Assembly (NCBI GenBank): GCA_003225175.1
Contig: QIBA01000044.1
Location: 45,571 to 109,570 of the forward strand
From: Acidobacteriota bacterium
GTDB taxonomy: Bacteria; Acidobacteriota; Terriglobia; Terriglobales; Acidobacteriaceae
Reading direction: 5' to 3'
DNA: 64,000 nt
Below, one piece after another: positions 6,789-14,231 of the stretch (positions within the stretch are counted from its first letter, which is position 1; each line of letters begins with the position of its first letter). Position numbers and translations under genes: made by a program. Below the pieces are notes generated by a model. That model had not been told where the DNA came from. It did no database searches and saw only the letters and a program-made list of their open reading frames with translations.

Positions 6789-9014
6789 ATGCCAAAGTTT
6801 TCTCTCGCCCATTGGGCGATCTGTATCTGTGTCTTGAGCGCTTCGCTTGCGGCTCAAGTCTCGAACCAACTCTCGGGACAAGTTGTTGATCCCGATCACG
6901 CCACCATTCCGCGAGCCACGGTCCGATTGCTCTCAGCCGACGGCTCAGAGATCGCCCGCGTTCTCACCGACCAGCAGGGGCGTTTCTCTTTTTCGCAGGA
7001 ATGCCCGGCAAGTTGCGTTGTCGAAGTTCAACTCACTGGATTCCAAACACGACAAGTGCACACGCCTCTCGACATGCGCGAAATCCAACTCGCGGTTGCT
7101 CCAGTACGAGAACAAATTGTTGTGACAGCCAATCGCACCGGCACGCCTGAGATCCAGCTTGGCAGCACCAGCACGACCATCACGCATGAGGAGATCCTGC
7201 AACGGCAGCCGCCGGCGCTTAGCGATCTCCTGCAGTCGGTTCCCGGCGCGATCGTAAACCGCAGCGGCGCGTACGGAGCGACAACCTCACTTTTCCTGCG
7301 CGGAGGCGAGAGCAACTACACGAAGCTCCTGCTCGATGGAATACCGCTGAACGAACCGGGCGGGTTCTATAACTTCAACGATTTTTCCGCAAGTGGAGTT
7401 GATCACGTTGAAATCGTGCGTGGTCCGCAATCTGCGTTGTTCGGCTCCGATGCCATGACTGGCGTTGTGCAAGTCTTCACTGAGCATGGTTCGCCGGAAC
7501 AACGTCGTCCCGAAGTGGACCTGGACTTCCAGGCCGGTAAATACAACACGGTGCAAGGCGGTGTCGATGTGAGAGGAGCATTTGAAAGCCTCGACTACTC
7601 GGGCTTCTATTCGCGGCTTAACACCGACAACCAGGGCGTTAATGATGATTTTCGCAATTCCAGCGGCGGCTTCAATCTTGGTTTCGTTTTGGGAAGCAGG
7701 TCGCGATTGCGGTGGATCTCGCGCGGAAACTCTTCCCGAGCGGGCACGCCGGGCCAGACTGCATTCGGGCGGCCGGACTCCGACGCCTTCTTTCGTCGTG
7801 CGGATGGATATACAGGAGTCAGCTTCTCCGACCAGACATCGCATATCCTGGATCAGCGGATCACCTACGCTTTTGAACGCTCGCGGCAAGTCTCGCGGGA
7901 TATCGTCCTCGATCCGCCGTTTACGCCGTCGTTCGGCGGCAGCACTGCGCCATTCGAATTCTTCGATTTCCCGACTGACTTCCTGAATGACACGCGGCGG
8001 CATCATTTCGGTTACCAGAGCGACGTGACGCTCGGTGCAGGCGATCGGCATTGGGGAGAGCACATCTTCACATTCGCGTTTGATTGGGAACGCGAATCGG
8101 GGTTTCTCTTCGATCGATTGAATGGAGGAGTTCCAAATCGGGCTCGGCGCGATAACTTCGACGGCACCTTTCAGTATCAGGCTGCTCTGGGGCGGCTGTC
8201 TCTCTCGAATGGGCTTCGCGTTGAGGATAACGGTAGCTTCGGTCGGACAGTTGTTCCGCGCAGCTCCGCCGCGTTGCTGCTGCGGCAAGGTGGAGGCACG
8301 CTGGGCGCAACCAAACTGAAATTCAATTTCGGATTAGGCATCAAAGAGCCGAGCTTTACCCAATCGTTCAGTCAGGATCCGGCGTTCCTCGGCAATCCTG
8401 ATCTCCGACCCGAAAGGTCACGAGCCTTCGAAGCTGGCGTCGAACAGCGCCTTATGGCTGATCGCGCCAAGATCGAGGTGAACTGGTTCGATAACAACTT
8501 TCGCGACTTGATCGCCTTCCAGACGCTGACCTTCGTTCCCTTCACCGGAACATTTCTGAACATCAATGCGACTCATGCGCGAGGCGTGGAGTTTCTCGCC
8601 CAGGCTGTACCTCTCATCCGAGTCCACATCACGGCTGAATATACGTACTTGAGTACAAGGGTTGAGAAGAGCTCTACGCCAACAGATCCGATTCTGGGTG
8701 TGGGCAAGCCTCTGCTACGTCGCCCAAAGCACTCAGCAACGTTCTCAGCCGCGTACGAATGGCGTAAAACGAGGTTAAGTTCCAATCTGGTATATGTTGG
8801 CCGGCGTGCCGACAGCGATTTTGAAGCGCTATTTCCGCCGCTGACGAGCAACTCTCCTTATACCAACTGGAATGCCGCAGGGTCGTATCAAGTCTCAAAA
8901 CAACTTTCTTTTGTGGGATCAATCGAAAACCTGCTGGATCGAACCTATATGGAGTCTCTGGGCTTTCCGGCTCTGAGAATTGGATATCGCGCTGGGGTGC
9001 GGGTGCACTTCTGA
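6789..9014 (+). CDS. btuB: TonB-dependent vitamin B12 receptor (BtuB-like)
   Basis: A 741-residue outer-membrane receptor. Order: signal peptide (about 1-22), a carboxypeptidase-regulatory-like beta-sandwich (SGQVVDPDHATIPRATVRL, about 25-100), TonB box-like region and plug (VREQIVVTANRTGTPE, LSDLLQSVPGAIVNRSG, LFLRGGESNYTKLLLDGIP, VDHVEIVRGPQSALFGSDA), then a 22-strand barrel with NPDLRPERSRAFEAGVE and an aromatic C-terminal residue (VRVHF) for BAM insertion. The cobalamin riboswitch upstream makes B12 or another corrinoid the likely ligand. AGGAGG is 5 bases before the ATG. It is followed 16 bases later by a broken DUF6580 gene, a family also annotated as a putative transport protein. Confidence 0.9.
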   Translation: MPKFSLAHWAICICVLSASLAAQVSNQLSGQVVDPDHATIPRATVRLLSADGSEIARVLTDQQGRFSFSQECPASCVVEVQLTGFQTRQVHTPLDMREIQLAVAPVREQIVVTANRTGTPEIQLGSTSTTITHEEILQRQPPALSDLLQSVPGAIVNRSGAYGATTSLFLRGGESNYTKLLLDGIPLNEPGGFYNFNDFSASGVDHVEIVRGPQSALFGSDAMTGVVQVFTEHGSPEQRRPEVDLDFQAGKYNTVQGGVDVRGAFESLDYSGFYSRLNTDNQGVNDDFRNSSGGFNLGFVLGSRSRLRWISRGNSSRAGTPGQTAFGRPDSDAFFRRADGYTGVSFSDQTSHILDQRITYAFERSRQVSRDIVLDPPFTPSFGGSTAPFEFFDFPTDFLNDTRRHHFGYQSDVTLGAGDRHWGEHIFTFAFDWERESGFLFDRLNGGVPNRARRDNFDGTFQYQAALGRLSLSNGLRVEDNGSFGRTVVPRSSAALLLRQGGGTLGATKLKFNFGLGIKEPSFTQSFSQDPAFLGNPDLRPERSRAFEAGVEQRLMADRAKIEVNWFDNNFRDLIAFQTLTFVPFTGTFLNINATHARGVEFLAQAVPLIRVHITAEYTYLSTRVEKSSTPTDPILGVGKPLLRRPKHSATFSAAYEWRKTRLSSNLVYVGRRADSDFEALFPPLTSNSPYTNWNAAGSYQVSKQLSFVGSIENLLDRTYMESLGFPALRIGYRAGVRVHF

Positions 9015-9030
9015 GATCAAGGGGATTGCA

Positions 9031-9560
9031 ATGGCTTACTGGCTAATCGTAATCGCGGTTCTGTGCCGCTGTGGCGCATATCCACAACTTCTCGCCGGTA
9101 TACGGAGCTCTTCTCTTGGAGACGCTCACTTGCGCAAGGGTGATCTGATCTGGTTTCCAGTGATACTCCTGGGAATAAGTGGCATGGTCCTCACAAACGT
9201 GATCTACCACCGGAACATCGGCTGGCTGGAAATCGCGCAGATGATCGCCTTCGCTTCGATTGCGCTCATTGGCCAAGTGCGTCGCGATAGAAGAAGTTGG
9301 GGGCTGCTGCTGGGAGCATGTATGGCATCGTCGCTTTCGTTTTTCCTGATCATTAACTTCGGGTATGGCTTGGGTGGAATGTCTATCCGCGCACCCGGCA
9401 AAGTCTAGTGGAATGCTATGTAGCTGCCATTCCTTAGTACCGCCAGACGCTGATCAGCACATTCGTTTATTCCTGTCTGTTTCTTTGGCTGCCAGGAAAT
9501 ATATGGGATGCGGATATTGCAGAGATCCAGCTGACACCATTTGCTAGAGATACAGCATAG
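9031..9560 (+). pseudogene. DUF6580-family putative membrane transport protein, frameshifted
   Basis: The start MAYWLIVIAVLCRCGAYPQ, the middle GLLLGACMASSLSFFLIINFG and four hydrophobic helices match DUF6580 proteins. The open frame ends at 9408 after an unrelated tail. Reading on in the frame reached by adding one base in the GGG run at 9361-9363 recovers the missing family C-terminus: VWLGWNVYPRTRQSLVECY, then VAAIP, a TAG at 9435-9437, then YRQTLISTFVYSCLFLWLP. So one deleted base and one in-frame stop separate it from an intact gene of about 170 residues. It lies 16 bases after the B12 receptor under the same riboswitch, suggesting a former inner-membrane partner in corrinoid uptake. The 3' end is approximate. 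The 125-residue truncated product might still be made. Confidence 0.75.
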
Positions 9561-9579
9561 GCTGCGTCTCGATCTTTTT
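9547..9579 (+). terminator. Terminator of the B12 receptor operon
   Basis: A 10-bp stem with one mismatch and one G-U pair (GAGATACAGC 9547-9556 with GCTGCGTCTC 9561-9570), ATAG loop and a T5 run at 9575-9579. It resembles the hairpin at 12442-12465. Confidence 0.6.
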
Positions 9580-9945
9580 ACGGTAACGTGACCTCAGGCA
9601 GCTGATTTCTTCTTATTAATCTTCTTTTTCGCGTTCAGTGCGTCGGCCAATTTCACCCACCGGTTGACGAGTGCCTCGTCGTTCTCTCTCTCTGAATTTT
9701 GCCTTGGAGGCCTGAGGACGCTCGGGAACGAGAGTAACGATGGAAGAACTCGATCTCGCTGTACAGGAGAGGGGAAGGGACGCCAAATGACAACCTTGTT
9801 CTTCACGCGGGTCACGGGTTCGAGACTCATGGATGCTGCGACACTTCGCGAAGTTGGTCGCTATAAGAAAATTGCTGAGTTTCGCGAACCGTTATTGCAC
9901 AAGCGCTCGCATTACCAAGGCCAAAAAAGTTCACAGACGAGAACT
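9580..9945. other. Intergenic stretch without supported genes
   Basis: A 78-codon minus-strand frame (9594-9830) ends in a lysine-rich tail (NAKKKINKKKSAA) but its N-terminal part looks random and no ribosome site is visible, so I do not call it. Nothing else recognised. Confidence 0.4.
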
Positions 9946-10296
9946 TCAAGCTGAAGGACGCTGTGGTACCAAACGTTCAATAGTCGCGATCAGATCCTCG
10001 TTCGATTGCCCGGCAGGAATGTGAGCATCGGCGGCGGGTAGCTCTGGTCCTGCCGCATGCTGTTCGACGATCTTTGCACCGCCACAGTGATTGCTGAGCA
10101 ATTCGCGGACGCGCAATTTTTCTTTCCCCGGCAGGGCTTGCCCAATGAGTATGACGTCAAACTGGATGCCCGAGCAGGCCGCAAGTACCTGCCGAACGTC
10201 TTTAGCAATGCTGACTGTGTGCCCTGCCTTCTCCAGGACGGATTGCTTGCCTTGCATCGATATCTCGTCAGTGCCGATGCACAAAATGTCTGCCAT
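9946..10296 (-). CDS. Degenerate response-regulator receiver (pseudo-receiver) domain protein
   Basis: A single receiver-like domain of 116 residues: MADILCIGTDE (strand 1), GKQSVLEKAGHTVSIAKDV (helix 1/strand 2), FDVILIGQALPG (strand 3 and loop) and EDLIATIERL (last helix). The phospho-acceptor Asp normally in DxVLLD is Gly here (LIGQALPG), the acidic pair is only partly kept (GTDE) and the conserved Lys before the last helix is missing. It therefore probably cannot be phosphorylated in the normal way and may act as a protein-interaction domain. ATG 10296 is chosen because the domain begins there; an extension to 10428 is open but looks non-domain. No output domain or kinase lies beside it. 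Confidence 0.65.
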   Translation of the reverse strand: MADILCIGTDEISMQGKQSVLEKAGHTVSIAKDVRQVLAACSGIQFDVILIGQALPGKEKLRVRELLSNHCGGAKIVEQHAAGPELPAADAHIPAGQSNEDLIATIERLVPQRPSA

Positions 10297-10501
10297 AACC
10301 TGACTTGTAACTCCTCTGTCTGATTTAAGCCTCGGTAATAGAGTTAGTTCCGCTTGCTTTAGCCCTTTCGTCCCAGGCGGGATCTGGGAGAGCACACGTG
10401 GGGGTTGTTGCTGAGATGCTGGATCCATGAGCTCTGGTTGTCACGGACTATGTCGATCCCTGTGGAAAACTCGACCGACTTGTAACTTCTTGTGGGGAAG
10501 A

Positions 10502-10774
10502 TCAGCCGGCGCGCTTTGACTCACCGATTACGGGGAGCTGGTAGAGAGAAACGTGGAATTGAGTCCCAGTGCCGGCAGCGCTCAATCGCCGGCGCATTCG
10601 AAAGAAAACGGCAGACTCGCAGGCTTCGCAGCGGGGAAACTGCTGGCCCTGTATGAGCGTGACTTCACGAGGAAGACGGTGCTCAGAGTGCTGAACAGCG
10701 TAGATTCCGCTCTTTGGCACCATGGTGCCGGTCTTCCAAGTTCCTGTATGGATTGGAATTACGTTTCGTGCCAT
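10502..10774 (-). CDS. Small hypothetical protein with a CxxC zinc-ribbon-like motif
   Basis: A 90-residue protein. The middle resembles short acidobacterial proteins of the pattern SGIYxVxHxxHRLPxEVT followed by FPRCxxC: here KSGIYAVQHSEHRLPREVT and FPRCEACESAVFFRMRRR. Two cysteines (CEAC) could hold half a metal site. Function unknown. ATG 10774 is preceded in frame by a GTG. There is no strong ribosome site. Its neighbours are other small unannotated genes. Confidence 0.55.
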   Translation of the reverse strand: MARNVIPIHTGTWKTGTMVPKSGIYAVQHSEHRLPREVTLIQGQQFPRCEACESAVFFRMRRRLSAAGTGTQFHVSLYQLPVIGESKRAG

Positions 10775-11037
10775 CACGCAACTCGGGCGCCGTTTCGAGG
10801 AGCCTTAATCTGCCGAAGCACACACCTCCGGCTTGTAAGACGAGTGCGCAGTTTGTGAGATGTCATCGACAGTGACAGAGTTGCCAGGGGTTCTAAGAGC
10901 GCGTTTTTTCCGGGAGAGAGGAATAATTTGCTGCATTCTGCAGCTCACAGGCACATATGCCGTGAAAACAAAAGAGTTGCCTTGGTATGGCGGTTGCACG
11001 CTGCATAAGCGTTCCGCAACGCGATATAGGAGGATTC

Positions 11038-11229
11038 ATGAGAAAAAGGCGCATAACCGTTTTGTACCGGGAAAATTGTGGCGGCATCCTGCGCAATCTT
11101 GCATGCGGAGTGCGACGAGGCATCTGCACGCTGGCTGAGTTGGACTTATACGACGATTTGCGAGAACGCATCTTTAGAGACGACCGACCTGTCGTAGAGC
11201 AGGCGCACACGGAGATTTCCGCAGCATGA
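11038..11229 (+). CDS. Small hypothetical protein (63 residues)
   Basis: A 63-residue basic protein starting MRKRRITVLYRENCGGIL and ending VVEQAHTEISAA, with two cysteines near the middle (CGG and ACGVRRGIC). I do not recognise a family. Expression evidence is good for so small a frame: TAGGAGGATTC places a consensus Shine-Dalgarno sequence six bases before the ATG, and a strong intrinsic terminator begins 40 bases after the stop. A longer in-frame reading from 10987 lacks a ribosome site. The middle LAELDLYDDLRERIF should form an amphipathic helix. Confidence 0.55.
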   Translation: MRKRRITVLYRENCGGILRNLACGVRRGICTLAELDLYDDLRERIFRDDRPVVEQAHTEISAA

Positions 11230-11268
11230 ACTCATTGCACAGTAGATCGCCAACCCGTTTGCGTCGCG

Positions 11269-11309
11269 AACCCGTCCGGACCGAATGTCTGGCGGGTTTC
11301 GTTCTTTTT
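11269..11309 (+). terminator. Rho-independent terminator after the 63-residue gene
   Basis: AACCCG pairs with CGGGTT and CCGGAC with GTCTGG (12 bp with one bulge, one G-U pair), loop CGAAT, followed by TCGTTCTTTTT. Stem at 11269-11298. Confidence 0.75.
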
Positions 11310-11398
11310 GTTGATTTCCATACCAACTTCGTCGTACTAACTGAGACAGGGGCTCAGCAAATTGTTCCGAAATGGGAAATTCCGGAACAGAGAATATG

Positions 11399-11520
11399 AG
11401 ATACGATGAGATCCCTCATCGAGATCAGATGACCGCATGGGATATCTCGCGCAAAACGATGTGATGTCTCAATGAAATCGGATGAGATCTCAGGGCGCAA
11501 GTCCTTTACATCATGAGATC
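11399..11520. repeat. Cluster of GATGAGATC/GAGATC repeats and palindromes
   Basis: Within about 120 bases: hairpin CGATGAG-ATCC-CTCATCG (11404-11421), GAGATCAGATGA (11421-11432), GATATCTC (11441-11448), GATGTCTCAATGAAATCGGATG and the 10-bp palindrome TGAGATCTCA (11483-11492), ending CATCATGAGATC (11509-11520). The spacing is irregular, so it is not a CRISPR. It looks like several copies of one binding element, or a decayed short repeat. No flanking gene explains it. The rest of 11230-11563 holds only the terminator. Confidence 0.5.
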
Positions 11521-11563
11521 GGCAAAATTCGAGGCTGGAAGCGACGGACGAGCTTGGCGAAAA

Positions 11564-11821
11564 CTAACCCTGCCGACAGAGACCGCAATCCGGATCAGAT
11601 TTCAAGCCGGAATATACCTCGCAAATGTGGTTTTTAAAGGCAGATTTCGCCTGAAGCTGGTAGCAGAAAGGCACGGCCCAGGAAACGTGGCAGTCCGGAA
11701 ACAGCATGGCCCACGAACATGCCGTGCAACGATAGCCGTGTACGAATCCAAGCGGACACAACACTCGACCCAACGCAGGAACTGGAGGCGCGAAGACCGG
11801 ATGCGTACCGTGCACAGCCAT
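11564..11821 (-). CDS. Small hypothetical protein with Cys/His metal-binding-like motif
   Basis: An 85-residue protein. The centre, GYRCTACSW then PDCHVSWAVPF, QLQAKSAFKNHICEVY, gives CxxC ... HxC spacing like the short zinc-finger-like proteins found repeatedly in Acidobacteria (CxxC-W-FP ... AF-xx-H-xC). A second CGLC occurs at the C-terminus. Function unknown. The start is uncertain: ATG 11821 is used, but the frame is open back to a TTG at 11887. An overlapping plus-strand frame (11513-11830) has no family-like pattern and was rejected. Confidence 0.45.
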   Translation of the reverse strand: MAVHGTHPVFAPPVPALGRVLCPLGFVHGYRCTACSWAMLFPDCHVSWAVPFCYQLQAKSAFKNHICEVYSGLKSDPDCGLCRQG

Positions 11822-12061
11822 TCTTGCTAATTCTAAATCCAGAATCGGCAATAAACAGAGAGCGGTGTGATTCTCCTGCCGCGCCAAATTGAGATTATTG
11901 TGGAAGTGACACGGCTGCCGAACAGGAGTACAGTTAGAGCGTCCAAGCTCTTACGCCGCTGCCGCCGACAGAAACACCTGCTTCGAGTGCCGCTCCCGCC
12001 TGGGTTTGGTTTGTAATAGGGCTCCATTGCTAGTCACATTCCCGAAAGGACGTACGCGCGC

Positions 12062-12412
12062 TTGAATATCTACGTGGGAAACCTTCCCTTTAGTACCAGT
12101 GAAGACGACTTAAGACAGGCTTTTGGCAAGTACGGAACGGTTGGCGAAGTGAACCTGATTCGCGATCAATTCAGTGGACGTTTGCGTGGGTTCGGCTTTG
12201 TCGAAATGGCCGATGCTACCCAAGCCAATGCCGCAATCGCAGCACTGAACGGCGCCGATCTTGGCGGACGCGCAATCACAGTGAACGAGGCTCGTCCGCG
12301 GACCGAGCGCGGCGATGCCGGAGGACGCGGAGGGCGGCCGGGCAGCGGTGGTGGTCGAGGAGGCAATCGCGGTGGAGATCGCGATCGCGGCGGCCGCGGT
12401 CCGCGCTGGTAA
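12062..12412 (+). CDS. RNA-binding protein with one RRM domain and Gly/Arg-rich tail
   Basis: A 116-residue protein with a single RRM: RNP2 IYVGNL (residues 3-8) and RNP1 RGFGFVEM (42-49), plus helix DDLRQAFGKYG and the closing GGRAITVNEARPR. Residues 84-116 are a Gly/Arg-rich RGG-type tail (RGGRPGSGGGRGG). Such proteins bind single-stranded RNA and are often cold- or stress-induced; the tail adds nonspecific RNA affinity. The start codon is TTG, supported by AAAGGA 12 bases upstream and by the strict family opening MNIYVGNL. The gene is monocistronic and ends before a hairpin shared with the convergent MFS gene. Confidence 0.93.
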   Translation: MNIYVGNLPFSTSEDDLRQAFGKYGTVGEVNLIRDQFSGRLRGFGFVEMADATQANAAIAALNGADLGGRAITVNEARPRTERGDAGGRGGRPGSGGGRGGNRGGDRDRGGRGPRW

Positions 12413-12441
12413 GTTCACGGGCAGTGTTCGTTAGCATTGCT

Positions 12442-12465
12442 AGAGACGCAGCATCCTGCGTCTCT
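12442..12465. terminator. Hairpin between convergent RRM and MFS genes
   Basis: A perfect 10-bp stem AGAGACGCAG (12442-12451) / CTGCGTCTCT (12456-12465), loop CATC. There is no T-run on either side, so its action as a terminator is uncertain. The same GCTAGAGA-CAGC...CTGCGTCTC design occurs at 9543-9570. Confidence 0.5.
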
Positions 12466-12475
12466 GGCAGCTTAC

Positions 12476-14065
12476 TCAATGCATCATCGCGGCTCCAGCC
12501 TTCTTGCGTGGCGGCCTCATCAGCAGAACGAAGGGAAGCATCGCCAAAAACATTACGGCGAGCAGCCAGAAGACGTCATTGAACGACATGAGCGCCGCTT
12601 GCTGGCGGATGATGTTCTCGACCATGCCATTCGCCATCCGCTGAGCGGTTGCGGGATCAGCACCTGCCTGCGTTACCATCATGCTCTTCATTCCATTCAC
12701 CAGACCCTGTGCTTGCAGGTTCGTCGGCGTTACATTCGCTGTGAGGGTGTTCACGTGTATCTGCGTATGGCGAATCTGTATTGTCTGAACCATTGAGATT
12801 CCAATGCTGGCGCCGATGTTCCGCATGAGATTGAAGATGCTGGTCGCGTTCCCCATGCGCTCAATGGGGATTGGATCGTTGGTGATCGTAGTGAGCGGAA
12901 TGAAGATGAGTCCCATTCCGACTCCCTGCCAGATCAGCGCCGCGAAGAAATTCCAATAACCAACATCCAGCGTGAGATGTGAGAGCCTCCACATCGCAAA
13001 TGCCCCGAGCAGCATTCCGCAAACGAGAAGATAATGCGCCTTTACTTTGGACAGAAGCGCGCCGACCGCGGGCATGGCGACGAATGATCCCAGCCCGCGC
13101 GGCAACATGGCAATGCCGGCTTGCAGCGCGGGATATCCGAGCAGCGTTTGCAACAGCAGGGGAATCAAAACCGTGCTACCGTAGAGCACAAATCCCAGAA
13201 CGGTCATCAGGAACACGCCCGTGGCATAGGTGCGAATCTTGAACACCGACAAATCCACTATGGGATGGTCGGTCGTGAGTTCGCGGATGATGAACGCGCC
13301 AAGCCCAATAACCGCGAATACACACAAGGTGCGGATCAAGTTGGAGCTGAACCAGTCGTCCTCCTGGCCCTTGTCAAGCATGATCTGCAGGCATGCGATG
13401 CCAATCGCCAAATATCCCATACCCCAGAAGTCGATCTTCGCCGTTGAGCGCTTGATGTAGTGGGGATCAAAAACAAAGATGCTGGTCAGAAAAACCGCAA
13501 GGATACCGATCGGAACATTGATATAGAAAACCCAGCGCCAACTGTAACTGTCGGTAAGCCATCCTCCCAAAACGGGACCGAGCATCGGCGCGACCACGAT
13601 GCCAAGTCCCCAGAAGCCCATTGCCTTGCCTCGATCTTGTGGGGGAAAGACCTCCATGAGAATGGCCTGCGAGAGCGGCTGCAGTCCGCCACCACAAGCG
13701 CCTTGAATGCAGCGAAAGAGGATGAGCAGGGGAAGCGTTGGCGCGAGTCCGCATAAGAAGGAGGAAGCAGTGAATCCAATGACCGAGAACAACAGCAGCC
13801 GCTTCCGTCCGAAGAAGTTAGCCAGCCACCCCGTCATCGGAAGGATGATGGCGTTGGCAACCAGGTAAGAAGTCAGCGCCCACGTGGCCTCATCAGTAGT
13901 TGCGGAAAGGCTGCCGGCGATGTGCGGAAGTGAGACATTGACGACTGTGGTGTCCAGCACCTCCATAAAGGTGCTGGTCATTACGGCGATCGCGACTAAC
14001 CATGGATTTACCTCATTCCAAGCTCGTGTCGCTCCGCCCTCTAAAGACTGACTTGCTGTGGCCAT
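12476..14065 (-). CDS. DHA2-family MFS drug exporter (EmrB/QacA type)
   Basis: A 529-residue, 14-helix major facilitator. Helix 1 shows MTSTFMEVLDTTVVNVSLPHIAG (motif D1: DTTVVNVALP type), motif A is GWLANFFGRKRLL, motif C is GPVLGGWLTDSYSWRWVF, then INVPIGILAVFL. The C-terminus ends with positively charged RPPRKKAGAAMMH. The family exports lipophilic drugs or other amphiphiles with proton antiport. EmrB proteins usually work with an EmrA membrane-fusion protein, but none is next to this gene. The start at MATASQ is chosen over a longer in-frame extension of 41 codons that lacks family-like sequence. Confidence 0.9.
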   Translation of the reverse strand: MATASQSLEGGATRAWNEVNPWLVAIAVMTSTFMEVLDTTVVNVSLPHIAGSLSATTDEATWALTSYLVANAIILPMTGWLANFFGRKRLLLFSVIGFTASSFLCGLAPTLPLLILFRCIQGACGGGLQPLSQAILMEVFPPQDRGKAMGFWGLGIVVAPMLGPVLGGWLTDSYSWRWVFYINVPIGILAVFLTSIFVFDPHYIKRSTAKIDFWGMGYLAIGIACLQIMLDKGQEDDWFSSNLIRTLCVFAVIGLGAFIIRELTTDHPIVDLSVFKIRTYATGVFLMTVLGFVLYGSTVLIPLLLQTLLGYPALQAGIAMLPRGLGSFVAMPAVGALLSKVKAHYLLVCGMLLGAFAMWRLSHLTLDVGYWNFFAALIWQGVGMGLIFIPLTTITNDPIPIERMGNATSIFNLMRNIGASIGISMVQTIQIRHTQIHVNTLTANVTPTNLQAQGLVNGMKSMMVTQAGADPATAQRMANGMVENIIRQQAALMSFNDVFWLLAVMFLAMLPFVLLMRPPRKKAGAAMMH

Positions 14066-14231
14066 CTCGGACGAACTAATGAGATGCCTGCGGCAAACAA
14101 ATTGATTCCGGCAACCCTGCAGACCGTGCAAGTTATTCTGGGTTGGCGCCTTAGCGTCGATTCGTTGATCGTTGCTTTTCACAGTCACTTAATGGATAAT
14201 CCATCCCGCTCTCCTCCGGCTCGGCTCCGCA

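Noticed and set aside
7287..8288. Minus-strand 333-codon frame inside the TonB receptor
   Set aside because: Antisense to a clear outer-membrane receptor; no ribosome site and no family-like sequence.
9594..9830. Minus-strand 78-codon frame with a Lys-rich tail
   Set aside because: Only the last 25 residues look protein-like; no ribosome site and no recognisable pattern.
11399..11520. CRISPR-like array
   Set aside because: Repeats are short, differ from each other and have no regular spacers; no cas genes nearby.
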